Source: Phascolarctos cinereus
Taxonomy: Eukaryota > Chordata > Mammalia > Diprotodontia > Phascolarctidae
DNA: 64,000 nt
Reading direction: 5' to 3'
Assembly: GCF_002099425.1 (NCBI RefSeq)
Contig: NW_018344285.1
Span: 310,001 to 374,000 of the forward strand
The position numbers and the translations under genes are program-made. Below the pieces are notes generated by a model. That model saw only the letters and a list, made by a program, of their open reading frames with translations, searched no databases and had not been told where the DNA came from. Positions 47,009-59,039 of this stretch are shown here, one piece after another (position 1 is the stretch's first letter; each line of letters begins with the position of its first letter).

Positions 47009-48364
47009 ACAAATTTAACTCAGTTCTCTATAAATTTGAGAAATGAGGGCTTTATAAGAAACCCTGATTGTAAAAACCAAATATTTCCCAGTGTTCTGCT
47101 TTCCTTGTAATCTTGGTTGCTTTGGTTTTTTAATCCTTTTTAATTTATTGTATTTAAAAATATTCATTTTGCAATTTAGTAGTATTTCTTTTCTGGTCAT
47201 AATTTTTTTTCCTTTTCCATAAATCAGACAGGTAAACTATTCCATCCTTCCTTAATTTGTTTATAATATCACACTTGATATCTAAACTATACAGTATGAG
47301 ATGTTGGTGTATATCTAGTTTCTACCATACTGTTTTCCAGTTTTCTCAGCAGTTTTGCCAAATAGTGAGCTATTATACTAGAAACTGGAGTCTTTGGGTT
47401 TATCAAAAAGTAGATTGCTATATTCATTGACTACTGCGTCTTGTGTACCTAATCTATTCTACTGATCCACCACTCTATTTCTTAACCAGTATCAGATAGA
47501 TGACAGTTGCTTAATATTATAATTTTAGAATTGGTGTAGCTAGGCCACCTTCTTTTGCATTGCTTTTCATTCATTCTTTTGATATTCTTGATCTTTTGAT
47601 CTCCAAGATGAATTTTGTTATTATTTTTCTATCTCTATGAAATATTTTTTAGTTTGATTGGTTTAGCACTGAATAAGTAAATTAATTTAGGTAGAATTAA
47701 ATTATGCAGAATAAATTAGGTAGAATGATTATATTATCCCAGCTCACCCATGAACTATTGATATTTTTCCTAATTATTTAGATAACACTTATGTGTTAAA
47801 AGTGTTCATTAATTGTGTTCAGATATTACTTGGCTTTGTCTTGGCAGGTGGAACTACCAAATATTTTATATCATCTACAATTATTTCTTTACTGTGTCCT
47901 TTTTGCTTTGTTCTTTATTTCCTCTTCTTTCCCTCCTCCACCAAGAAGGTAAAATTAAGCATGGAAACACACAAACACACACACACACACACACATATAC
48001 AAATGCATATGTACAAACATATATACATATGCATTCATATATACACAATATGTACACATGTGAACGCATACATATACCCATGCACACATACACCTACATA
48101 TGCATACACTTAGATATCTATAATCATACTCACATAGTCATATGCATTCATACGCATCTATGTAAGACCATACTATACTTATTTATCCTATTTCTCAGCT
48201 GCATAGCCTCTTCCCTCATAAGTCTGAGTCTTTCCAACTTATACACCAACTCATCATTTCCTATCTTACCATATTTAATTATTTTTTTTTCTCATTGATC
48301 ATAATGTTTTATCCTTGAGGTGGGGGTTTTGGAATTTGACAATTATATCCTTATAAGTTTTCCT
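47009..48364 (-). pseudogene. Old L1, segment 3: ORF2 C-half joined to ORF1 C-terminus
   Basis: 47009-47930 continues the ORF2 order of segment 2 (acaaatttaactcagttctc onward, through ccaccactctatttcttaac and taggccaccttcttttgcat). A (CA)n and ACAT-rich tract lies at 47968-48135. Then the post-ORF1 linker and the ORF1 C-terminal domain (ccttgaggtgggggttttgg) appear. The ORF2 endonuclease and first half of the RT are missing, so this element was internally deleted. Confidence 0.65.
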
Positions 48365-48380
48365 CATGGAATCTCTTTCT

Positions 48381-51300
48381 TTTTTTATTAATTTATTTTG
48401 ATTTATCAGCAATCACTTACATACACTTTTGAGTTTAAAAGTTTCTCCCCCTTCCTTCCCACCACCCTCCCCAAGATGGCACAAAATCTGATATAGCCTG
48501 TACATATGCATTCCTATTAAATATATTTGCACATTATTGATGTTGTAAGGAAGAATTAGAACCAATAAGAGAAGCCACCAGAAATAGGAAACAAAACTCA
48601 GTAGGAGAAAAAAAAATAGCAAACAGTATGCTTCGATCTGCATTCAAACTACATTTTCCTTTCTTTGGATATGGATACCATTTTCAATCACAAGGCCTTT
48701 GGAAATGTCTTAGATCCTTGTATTGCTGGGAAGGGTTAAGTTTATCAGTAGTAGTCATAGCATGACATGGCTGTTATTGCATACAACATTCTCTTGGTTC
48801 TGCTCACTTCAGTCAGCATCTGACCATGCAAGTCTTTCTAGGATTTTCTGAAGTCAGCCTGTTCATCATTTCTTATAGCACAGTAATATTCCATTACATT
48901 CGTATACCACAACTTCTTCAGCCATTCCCCAATTAATGGGCATCCTCTCAATTTCCAATTCTTTGCCACCACAAAAAGAGCTGATATAAATATTTTTTGT
49001 TCATGTGGGTCCTTTTTCCGATTTGCATGATCTCTTTGGGATACAGCCCTAGAAGTGCTATTGCTGGGTCAAAAGGTATGCACATTTTTATAGCTCTTTG
49101 GGCATAGTTCCAAATCACTCTCCAAAGTGGTTGGATCATTTCACAACTTCACTAACAATGCATTAGTGTTCCAATTTTCCCACATCCTCTCCAACATTTA
49201 TCATTTTCTTGTTTTATCATCTTGACCAATCTGATAGGTGTGATGTGGTACTTCAGAGCTGTTTTGATTTAAATTCTCTAATCAATAGCGATGTAGAGCA
49301 TTTTTTTCATATGACTATAGATGGCTTTAATTCCTTCATCTGAGAACTGCCTCTTCATATCCCTTGACCATTTATCAATTGGGGAATGATGTATTCTTAC
49401 AAATTTGACTTAATTCTCTATATATTTTAGAAATGAGGCCCTTACCAGAGAGACTGCTTGTAAAAGTTCTTTCCCAATTTTCTACCTTCCTTCTAATCTT
49501 AGTTGCATAGGCTTTGTTTGTGTAAAACAAACAAACAAACAAACCAAAACAAAACAAAGAAAACCACCAAACTTTTCAATTTAATGTAATCAAAGTTATC
49601 CATTTTGCTTTTTTAAATGTTCTCTATCTCCTGTTTGGTCATGAATTCTTCTGTTCTCCAATAATCTGATAGGTAAACTGTTCCTTAGTCTCCCAGTTTA
49701 CTTACAGTACCAGCCTTTATATCTAAATCATGAACCCATTTCGAATTTATTTTGGTATGTGGTGTGAGATTTTGATCAATGCCTAGTTTCTGCCATACTT
49801 TTTCCCAGGTTTGCCAATTTTTTTTTTCAAAGAGGGGGTTCTTATTCCAGAAGCTGGGGTCTTTGGATAGGTCAGTATAGTCATTTACTACTGTGTCATG
49901 CAAACTTAAGCTATTCCACTGATCTGCCACTCTATTTCTTAGCCAGTACCAAGCAGTTTTGATTGTTGCTTTATAATACAATTTAAGATCTGGAATTGAT
50001 AGACCACCTTCCCCTGCTCTTCTTTTCATTAGTTCCCTTGATATTCTAGACCTTTTATTCTTCCAAATGAAGCTTGTTGTGATTTTTTCTAACTCTATAA
50101 AATAATTTTTTGGTAGTTTGATTGGTATTCCACTAAATAAATAGATTAGCTTAGGTAGAATTATCCTTTTTATTTTATTAGCTCAGCCTACACATGAGCA
50201 ACTGCTTTTTTTTCAAATTATTTAGATCTGACTTCATTTGTGTGAAAAGTATTTTGTAATTGTGTTCATATATTCCTGGCTTTATTTCGGGAGATAGATT
50301 CCTAAATATTTTATATTTTCTATGGTTAAGTTTAAATAGAATTTCTCTTTCTATCTCTTGCTGTTGGACTTTGTTGGTAATATATAGAAATGCCAATGAC
50401 TTATGTGGGTTTATTTCGTAGCCTGCAACTTTGCTGAAGTTGCTTATTATTTCAAGTAGTTTTTTAACTTGATTCTCTAGGATTCTCTAAATATATCACA
50501 ATATCATCCTCAAAGTGTGATAGCTTTGTTTCTTCTTTGCCTATTCTAATACCTTCAATTTCTTTTTCTTCTCTTATTGCTAAAGTTAACATTTTCAGTA
50601 CAATACCAAACAACAATGGTAATAATGGACATCCTTGTTTCTCCCCTGATCTTACTAGAAATGCTTCTAGCTTGTCCCCTTTACATATGATGCTTATTGA
50701 AGGTTTTAGGTAGATGCTATTTAGTATTTTAAGGAAGACTCCATTTATTCCTATTCTCTCTAGTGTTTTTAATAGGAATGGATGTTGTACTTTGTCAAAA
50801 GTTTTTTTTCTAAATCTATTGAGATGATCATGTGGTTTCTGTTAGTTTTATTGTTAATATGAGCAATTATGCTGATAACTTTCCTAATATTGAACCAGCC
50901 CTGCATTCCTCTTATAAATCCTATCTGGTTGGTACTGTATTATTCTTGTGGTAAGTTGCTGTAATCTATTTGTTAATATTTTCTTTAAATTTTTTGCATC
51001 TATATTAATTAGAGAAGTTGGTCTATAATTTTCTTTCACTGTTTTGACTCTTTCAGGTATAGGTATCAGCACCACATTTGTATTATAAAATGAATTTGGT
51101 AAGATTCTTTCTTCATCTCTTTCCCCAAATAGTCTATGTAGTATTGGAATTAATCATTCTTTAAATGTTTGATAGAATTTGCATGTAAATCCATCTGGCC
51201 CTGGAGATTTTTTCCTAGGGAGTTCATCATTGGTTTGTTCAATTTATTTTTCTGAGATGGGTTTATTTGAGTATTTTACTTCTTCTTCTGTTAATCTGGG

Positions 51301-53025
51301 CAATTCATATTTTTGTAAATATGTATCCATTTCACTAAGATTGTCAGATTTATTGGCATACAATTGGGCAAAATAGTTCCTAATTATTGTTTTATTTTTC
51401 TCTTCCTTGGTGGTACATTCACCTTTTTCGTTTTTGATACTAGTAACTTGGTTTTCTTCTTTCTTTTTTTTTTAAATCGAATTAACCAAAGGTTATCTAT
51501 TTTATTGATTTTCTCATAAAATTAGGTCTTAGTTTCATTTATTAGTTCAATAATTTTCTTAATTTCTCCTTTGGTTTTCAATATATTTAATTTTATCTTT
51601 AATTGAGGATTTTTAATTTGTTTTTTTCTAGCTTTTTTTTTAGTTTTGTGCCCAATCCATTGATCTCCTCTTTTTCTATTTTATTTTTGTAAGGTTTTAG
51701 AGATATAAAACTTCCCCTAAGAACTACTTTCACTGCATCCCATAAGTTTTGGTATGTTGTCTCATTATTGTCATTCTCTTGAATGAAGTTATTGATTGTT
51801 TCTATGATTTGTTGTTTTAACCAATCATTTTTAGTATATCTTTCCATGCCCCTTTATTACATAAAATTTTTATTACATCATGATCTGAAAAGGATGTGTT
51901 TAATATTCCTGCCTTTCTGCATTGGAATATGAGGTTTTATGCCCTAGTTCATTGTCAATTTTTGTGTATGTGCCTTGTGCCACCAAGAAAAAAAGTGTAT
52001 TCCTTTCTATCCCCTTTCAGTTTTCTCCAGAAGCCTATCATACCTATATTCTCTAATGTTCTATTCACCTCCTTAACTTATTTCTCATTTGTTTTGTGGT
52101 TAGATTTATCTAGTTCAGAGAGGGGGAGGTTGAGGTACACCACTAGTATAGTTTGGCTGTCTATTTATCACTGTAACAACTTGAACTTGTCCACCAAAAA
52201 TTTGGATGCTATATCATTTGGTGCATGTTATGTTTAGTAATGATATTACTTCATTGTCTATGGTGCCTTTTAGTAGGATATAGTTTCCTTCCTTATCTCT
52301 TTTGATAAGATCTATTTTTGCTTTTGCTTTGTCTGAGATCAGGATTGCTACCTCTGCTTTTTTTTTTTACTTCAGCTGAAGCATAACATATGTTGCTCCA
52401 GTCTTTTACCTTTTCCGTGTGTGTGTCACTCTTTTTCACATGTGTTTCCTGTAAACAACATTTTGTAGGATTATGGTTTTTAATCCATTCTGCTATCCAC
52501 TTCTGTCTTATGGGAGAGTTCATCCCTTTCACGTTTATGGTTATGATTACTATCTGTGTGTTTTGCTGCATTCTCCCCCCCCATTTATGCTTTTCTTTCT
52601 CCTTTCTCCTTATCCCTCCTCACTAGTATTTTGCTTTTCACCACTGCCTCCTTCAGTCCCTCCTCCCTTGTATTAGCCCTTTCCCTTTTCTTCCCTTTTA
52701 CCCTTACTGCTTGTTCCCTCCCTTCAACCACCCCTCCCTTTTCTTTCCTCTTTTCCCTCCTACTGCCTATAGGGCAAGTTAGATTTCTATGCCTAAATGA
52801 TTATGTTATTCCCTTTTTGAGCCAAATCTGATGAGAATAAGGTTCAAACAGTGCTCTTATCCCTCCCTTTTTTCCCTCTGGTGTAATAAGTTTTTGTTTC
52901 TTTTACTGTAATATCCAGGGTTTTTCCTAGGGCAATATTTTCTGGGCTTTCAGAAGTTGATAGGGGTGGGTGAGGGCAAATACCTTTTAGTCTGCCATCT
53001 TGGCTTCTGAAAGTGGAAGTCTATC
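48381..53025 (-). mobile_element. L1 with 5' end and full-length ORF2 but no ORF1
   Basis: Bounded by CATGGAATCTCTTTCT (48365-48380) and CATCGAATCTCTTTCT (53026-53041). Minus strand: 5' end ...gccaagatggcagac (52994-53004), only about 450 bp to the first ORF2 codons at 52571, then ORF2 to about 48940 and a 3' UTR with T-rich tail end at 48381. The 450 bp equals a short leader plus the post-ORF1 linker of HAL1; the ~1.1-kb ORF1 is absent. Target duplications at both ends show this is a complete insertion, not a truncation. Confidence 0.85.
48940..52571 (-). pseudogene. L1 ORF2 (endonuclease-reverse transcriptase), near full length, broken
   Basis: Domains in order on the minus strand. Endonuclease N-terminus 52571-52293: NVKGMNSPIRQKWIAEWIKN, CLQETHVKKSDTH. 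Linker 51847-51599: TTYQNLWDAVKVVLRGSFIS. RT start 51075-50884: [22 protein letters not shown] motif C at 50514-50503 reads F-E-D-D rather than the usual F-A-D-D. RT end 50396-50178: MAFLYITNKVQQQEIERE. Thumb/C-domain 50029-49685: GGLSIPDLKLYYKATIKTAW. Conserved tail 49139-48948: MCIPFDPAIALLGLYPKEIM. Total about 3.6 kb, close to normal ORF2 length. At least half a dozen frame changes or stops separate these pieces. Confidence 0.85.
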
Positions 53026-53041
53026 CATCGAATCTCTTTCT

Positions 53042-53395
53042 ATGGTGATAAGCAACTGGGTGGTGATCAGATTTCTTTTCTATTTCTACTTTCCCTTCTT
53101 GTTCTTATACTTCATGACAATTTTCTTTAATTATTTCTTGTATTATTGCATCAAATTTTTTGTTGTTTTTAATTTTTATTGGAGCTTTCAGGTAGTCCAA
53201 TTGTTCTTATGTTTTCTTTTCTTGATCTGTTCCCCAAATTAGTTATTTTCCTTATAAGATGTTTCACATTCTCTTCTATTTTTTCATTTTTCATATATGG
53301 TTTTATTATTTCTTGGGCACTCATAACTTCACTGGTTTCCCTCACCCAATTCTAAACTTATTTATTTATTTATGTATTCACTTATTTATTCACTA

Positions 53396-53433
<38 letters not shown>

Positions 53434-54284
53434 TCATTCGTTCATTTATTTATTCATTCTCCAACTTTTTATTTAATTATTTATTTACTTATTCATTTAT
53501 CTATTTCTTTAGCTAGCTATTTGTTATTTCATTTACTTATTCATTCACTTATTTAATTGTTTGTTTATTTGTTTGTTTATTTATTTGTTTTTTTTTCATT
53601 TTCCCCAATTCTAATTTTCAAGGACTTGTTTTCTTCTGTAAGCTTCCAGGTCTCCTTTTCTTGTTGGTTAACTTTCTTTTAATAATGCTTTTTGCTTTTC
53701 TTGGCTTATTCTTTTTTTTCTTCTTCTCAATATCTCTTATTTGATTTCAAAGTCCTTCTAAAGTTCTTTTAGTAATTATTTTTGGACAGGTGAATATTTG
53801 ACATTATTCTTTGGGTAGAAGAAGGTTTTTTTTTTGCTTCAGTGTCCTTCTCTGAAGATGAATCCCACTGTTCTCTTTTCCTATAGTAACTTTCTATGGT
53901 TGGATTATTTCTCCTTTGCCTGCTCATTTTTTAACAATTTATTTTTAGTAACTTATTTTCTCTTTGTAGTCACCATTTTTTCCCCCTGGGATATGGGGGA
54001 CTTGTGTCTCTGGCCTCAGATCCTCTTTTATTTCTCCCCTCTAGTTTAGAATGGAAAACAAGAATTTTGCCCTCCTATAAGTGCCCATACCCAGGGCTAT
54101 TTCTGCTCTCACCAAGCAGGTGTTGGTTTCTTCTTGTCTGTGGCTGCACCTCAAAAGCACAGCTGGGGCTGGCGATCATTATCAGCAGAGTTTCCCTCAA
54201 TCTTCCCCAACTCATATGCCTGGCTCCCCACACTGTCCAGTAGGTGAAAGTTCCTGTGGCTGGTGCTGAGGCCACCTCTCAACT
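53042..54284 (-). pseudogene. Old L1, segment 4: ORF1 N-terminal part and 5' UTR
   Basis: Resumes at the target duplication. ORF1 in reverse: a start at 53927 reads MSRQRRNNPTIESYYRKREQ, with a Lys/Glu-rich coiled coil interrupted by stops. Sequence homologous to the RRM lies at about 53050-53260. A (TTTA)/(TCTA) tract expands at 53346-53592. The 5' UTR (53928-54284) is less AT-rich and differs from the HAL1/young L1 leader, so this is another L1 lineage. Confidence 0.65.
53346..53592. repeat. (TTTA)n/(TCTA)n microsatellite in old L1 ORF1
   Basis: Imperfect TTTA, TTCA and TCTA tetranucleotides over ~245 bp. Confidence 0.9.
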
Positions 54285-54378
54285 AAATGACTTTGCAAAA
54301 AAACACAAGTTAGTAGAGCTAGGAGTAGAGCCTTCACTTGTACCTCCTACTAAGTGTGCTTCTGCTCTTATAAAAAAC
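54285..54378 (-). repeat. MIR relic
   Basis: Reversed MIR: aaatgactttgcaaaaaaac, agttagtagagctaggagta, tgtgcttctgctctta. Confidence 0.5.
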
Positions 54379-54879
54379 GTGAGTGCAAAGTATTTATTTA
54401 AGATTTTATTGGAGTTTGATATTAGGAATTAATTGAGTTCTTATTTTAAAATAAGTTAATTATTAATTTAATGGGAAAAGGATATTTCCTATCTTGTTGT
54501 ATTATGCATAATTTTTAGGCACAAGACTACATATGCTCTTTTGGTTGAGATTTAAATAAGCAACAAATATTTAGTTCTTTTTTTCTTTTTTCCTGAATGA
54601 TATAAACCTACTTTGAAGTTAATTTCTTGCTGTTTCATGGCAAAATGCAATTGATAATAGTTGAGGCCTAGACCAATGGGCTAAATGTTCCTCAATAACT
54701 GAAATTCATTAAACAGAGACAAGGCCTTTCATGCCACAATTATCATGGGATTGGAATACTGAAGGGTGGAGGGAGAAGTCAGGAAGGGTATCATTTACAT
54801 AGGTGCTGCCACTTGGATTGGAGAATTTTTCTTTCCAACTTTTTTTTCCAATAAGGCAGTTGGTATAAAAGGTAGAAGC
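54379..54879. other. No recognisable feature
   Basis: Unique-looking AT-rich DNA. Confidence 0.4.
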
Positions 54880-55010
54880 AGCAGTTCACATTTGTATAAT
54901 TGTCTATAGTTTTGCAGAGGGCTTTAATTATATAACCTCAAATAACCCTTAAATTCCCATTTTATGATTGCAATTCACCCACAGGGTGACTTTCTTTAAC
55001 AGCTTGAGAA
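54880..55010 (-). repeat. MIR3/THER-type SINE, 3' part
   Basis: Reversed tail agcagttcacatttgtataa, cagagggctttaattatata, acctcaaataacccttaaat. Confidence 0.5.
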
Positions 55011-55044
55011 AAATGATACAAAAATATGAAAAGGCACATTTTGG

Positions 55045-55745
55045 AAGAATAAATCAAAGCTATTTATAGTCATATTGAAAAATTCATCAGATAAATGCAA
55101 ATTAAAATACCTCTGAAGTACTACCTCATGCTTATGAGATTAGATAATATGACAAAAAAGTAAAATGACAAATGTTGGAGGTGACATGGAAAAATTGGCA
55201 CACTGTTGCTCTGTTGACAGAGCTATGGACTGTTCAAACCATTCTTGGGACCAATTTGGAACTATACCCAAATGACTATAGAACTATGAATTCCCTTTGA
55301 TCCAGCAATATTACTACTAGGTCTGTACCCCAAAGAGGTCAATGAAAAAGGAAGTGAGCAGAATCAGAAAAAAAAAAAAACATTGTACACAGTAACTGCA
55401 ATATTGTATGATGATCAACTGTGAATGCCTTAGCTATTCTCAGCAATACATGATTGAAGATAATTCTGAAGTACTTATGGTAAAAAATTCTATCTACATT
55501 CAGAAAAAGAACTGATGGATTCTGAATCCAGATCAAGGCATTTTTTAAAATTTTCTTTTTCTTGTGTTGTTTGGTCAGATTTTGTTTTGTATGACTGCAC
55601 AAGTATAATTTATATCAAATTGCTTGACTTTTCAAGGAAGAGGAAAGGAAAGGAGGGGGAGAGAGAATTTGAAACTCAAAATTAAAAAAAAAGAATGTAA
55701 AAACCATTTTTATGTGTAATTGAAAAAAAGGAAAAGAAAAAAATA
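55045..55745 (+). repeat. LINE-1 3' end, internally deleted
   Basis: ORF2 tail remnants (ataaatgcaaattaaaatac, cctttgatccagcaatatta, ctgtaccccaaagaggtcaa to about 55345) jump to the 3' UTR (cattgtacacagtaactgca, gatcaactgtgaatgcctta, tatatcaaattgcttgactt) and an A-rich tail. Confidence 0.75.
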
Positions 55746-56104
55746 GACATGCATCAGTTAGAATTAGAAGTTATGACTGAGATGACTATGTAAGACCAAA
55801 ATGTGTCTGTGGGTAACTTTTGTTAGTTAAGAACCCTCTGCAGTTTGGCCAAACATGACAATTGTATAAGAGGTATAGGTGAGTATCTGGAGAATTTGGG
55901 AGACTTACCTTAGCCAGTGCTTGTGATAAATATATTTTGAGGGTATTCCTTTGGTAGAAGGTTCAGAAGATGAGAGTCCTTGGATTTCCCATAGGGTTTG
56001 CTATGAGCTTTTCTTCTCCTTCATGGTCTCCATGTAGTGTAGGAGGGTGGGGGATGGAGGGAAGATGTGGGTATACAGCAGTGGTAACAGAGAAGGTAAA
56101 GAGA

Positions 56105-56218
56105 GAGAATCAACCCAAAAGCATTTATAAAGGTCTTAGCTATGTGCTAAACTCTGGTGATAGAAAGCCAAAACTAAAACAGTGTATGCCCTCACAGAGC
56201 TTATGTTTTATGGAAGAG
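56105..56218 (+). repeat. MON1-like SINE fragment
   Basis: aaaagcatttataaaggtct, tagctatgtgctaaactctg, tgccctcacagagcttatgt. Confidence 0.55.
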
Positions 56219-56221
56219 GCA

Positions 56222-56223
56222 AT

Positions 56224-56254
<31 letters not shown>

Positions 56255-56271
56255 TATGTATATACACACAC

Positions 56272-56304
<33 letters not shown>

Positions 56305-56318
56305 CATATATATGTATA
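56222..56318. repeat. (CA)n/(TA)n microsatellite
   Basis: (AC)n at 56223-56250 followed by TATA/TACA alternation. Confidence 0.9.
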
Positions 56319-56339
56319 TTAATCATATTAATGGATGAA

Positions 56340-57229
56340 GGTGATATACCAGGATTAGAAAATGTTATGTAGAAAAAGGCTTTTGAACTAAGCTTTGTAT
56401 GAAAGTCGGGATTTGCATGAAAGGATTATATTTTAGTTGCTAGGGTGAATTAATCCACAGGGTCCATCACAAGGGAGTGGATTCGCAGAGCTTCTCTTAA
56501 AGCTTTGAAGAATTCCAAAGACTTGACAATTTGTTGTTTGAACTTTTGAGCAATAAAGAAATCTTTAGATTTTCCAATCATACAAGGCTAATTCTCAAAA
56601 AGAGTTTTAGCATCACATGCTTAACCCTCAGTTATTCCTTGATCTTTCTTCCAAGTCCCACTTCAGGACAGAAGTAGGGCAATTACAAGTTGACTAAAAG
56701 AAGAGGCAACTTCTAGCCACCCTCTCTTAGCTGGGTCTACAGAGAAGGAAAGGGTTCAGTCTTGCTAGATACAATTGTCCTCCTTTCAGAATATAACAAT
56801 ACAGAATGAGAACTGAGAAGAAAGTAATGGCCAGATTTTCCTTAGCATATTTTATGTGAATAGTGGACAACACATTTTACTTCATGTTTTGTCTCTGTTT
56901 TTACCTCTGTGTGTGTATGGGAATTGACTTATGGGAAGGCAGAGGGGAGATTCCAGGTAACTAAACAATTGTCTAGAAAACAAAATGAAACAAAACTTAA
57001 AATTCAAATCACCACCAAAGATATTAAGGTGCAAGTTCTATAAAGAGTCTTAAAATGACTGATATGAAATCTTTTTGAATTAAGGGCTAATAACATGAAA
57101 GATATTGGGAGTATTGTTATAGGAGGAATGGAAATTAAAAAAAACAGATAGATAGATAGATGGATAGATAGATGAGACTTGAAATGCCAAAAAAGGGATA
57201 ATCGACAAATTTCTTATGACTCTGAATAT
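56340..57229. other. No recognisable feature
   Basis: Unique-looking. A short GATA tract lies at 57147-57172. Confidence 0.4.
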
Positions 57230-57345
57230 GTAATGAAAATAATTCTAGAATATATGATATGTTATATATCATATATCATAATATATAACATAATTTTTAT
57301 TATATTATATTACATTGTATTACATTATGTTATATGTATGTATAA
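57230..57345. repeat. AT-rich palindromic tract
   Basis: TGTTATATAT ... ATATATAACA arms flank an AT-only loop near 57259-57290, with further TATTA repeats after it. Confidence 0.6.
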
Positions 57346-57364
57346 ATATAGTAGTTAAAGGTTT

Positions 57365-57562
57365 TCAGAAAATTTCATTTCAACTTCACAACAATAATAA
57401 GTACTACTATTATCCCCATTGCGTAGATGAGAAAACTAAACAGGCAGAGGTTAAGTGACTTGCTCAGGGTCACATAGCTAGTGGGAATCTGAGGTCAAAT
57501 TTGAATGCAGTTCCTTGATATAGTGTAATTCACTGCACTGCACTGAACTGCCACCTGGGGGA
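57365..57562 (-). repeat. MIR3/THER-type SINE
   Basis: Reversed: tattatccccattgcgtaga, tgagaaaactaaacaggcag, aagtgacttgctcagggtca, catagctagtgggaatctga. Confidence 0.75.
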
Positions 57563-57654
57563 TCTGGCATAGACTTATTATTCATTGATATATGTAACTC
57601 TCAGATGATGAGCCATAAGTATAGGCTGTCTCCTCTAAAACTAGGTCTTTTTAA

Positions 57655-58880
57655 AAATTTATATATTTTATTTTATTCCTCCTCAATTACATGCAAACAA
57701 ATTTTTTAACATTTTTTATTTTGAGTTTAAACTCACTTCCTACTGTGCCCGCTCCTTGAAAAAAAAAGGCATGCAATTTTATATAGATTATATATGCACA
57801 GTCATACAAAACATATTTCCTTACTAGTCATGCTGCAAATGAAAAAAAAAAAAAGACCCAAAATCCTAAGAATGAAAAAGGTTAAAAAGTATGTTTTGCT
57901 GATGCTTAGTGAAGTGGGCAGAACCAGGAGAACATTGTACACAGTAAGAACAATACTGTGTATGACCAACTGTGTTAGACTTAGCTCTTCTCAGCAACAT
58001 GATGATCCAAGGGCAATTCCAAAAGACTAATGATAGAAGATGCTATCTATATCCACAGGGAAAAACAAAACAAAACAAAACAGAACAGAAAACAAAACAA
58101 AACAAAACAAAACAAAATGAAACCATGGAGTCTGAATGCAAATTGAGGCACACTGTTTTCACTTTTTTTTTTGTGGTATTCCCCTTTGTTCTGATTCTTC
58201 TTTCACAATATGAATAATGTAGAAATATGTTTAACTTGATAGCACATGTACAATCTATATCAGATTCCTTGCTGTCTTGGGGAGGGGTGAGGGTAAGGAA
58301 GAGAGAATGATTTAGAACTAAAAATCTTAGAAAAATGAATGTTGAAAACTGTATTTATGTGTAATTAATATACTATTTACAAAAATATGCTTTGATCTGC
58401 ACTTATGTTTCATCTTTTCTTCGTCTGAAGATTAGTCCTTCAGAACTGCCTTAAATCATTGTATTACTGAAAATAGCTGTCATTCACTGTTAATTGTTCT
58501 ACAATATTGCTTTTTCCTGCCTACAATTTTCTCCTGGTTCTGTTCACTTTAGGTTGCATCAGTTCACATAAGTCTTCTCAGGTTTTGTTTGTTTGTTTGT
58601 TTTCTGAAAGAGTTCTGATCATCCTTTCTTACACCACAATAGTGTTCCATCACAATCATATACTGCTACTTGTTCAACCATTCCCCAATTAGTGAACATC
58701 CCTCAGTTTTCAATATTTTGCCACCACAAGAGAGTTCTTATATATATATATATATGTATGTTATTTTCCTTTTGCTTTAATCTCTATATATGTAGTAGTG
58801 GTATTGCTAGGCCAAGTAATAAGCACAGTTTTGTAGCCCTTTGGAAATAGTTCCAAACTGTTCTCCAGAATGGTGAAATC
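57655..58880 (-). repeat. LINE-1 3' end (minus) split by an opposite-strand L1 fragment
   Basis: Reversed L1 3' UTR at 57655-57885 (cctcctcaattacatgcaaa) resumes at 58383 (tttgatctgcacttatgttt, gaagattagtccttcagaac, ttctcctggttctgttcact) and runs into the ORF2 tail by 58880. The plus-strand fragment between them is listed separately. Confidence 0.75.
57886..58382 (+). mobile_element. L1 3' fragment inserted in opposite orientation
   Basis: Plus-strand L1 end: gaagtgggcagaaccaggag, aacattgtacacagtaagaa, catgatgatccaagggcaat, gtctgaatgcaaattgaggc, tatatcagattccttgctgt. Similar aaaagtatgttttg and aaaatatgctttg flanks suggest a target duplication. An (AAAAC)n stretch expands at 58063-58117. Confidence 0.75.
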
Positions 58881-58884
58881 ATGA

Positions 58885-59036
58885 AACTTATAGTCTTGGA
58901 TAATTTTCTAGAGCAGCAGGAACTAATATGACACGCCCAGGGTCACACAGTCAGCTCCTATGGTAGGCAGGAATGGAATCCAGATCTTTTTGGCTCTGGA
59001 ATTGGTTTTCTATTCATTATGCAATGCTGCCTCTGA
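58885..59036 (-). repeat. Degenerate SINE relic
   Basis: Reversed core acgcccagggtcacacagtc, then ggaatggaatccagatcttt and tattcattatgcaatgctgc. Confidence 0.6.
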
Positions 59037-59039
59037 TTT

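Noticed and set aside
47813-48298. 161- and 106-codon frames rich in His, Thr, Ile and Tyr
   Set aside because: They are produced by the (CA)n/(CATA)n tract inside the old L1.
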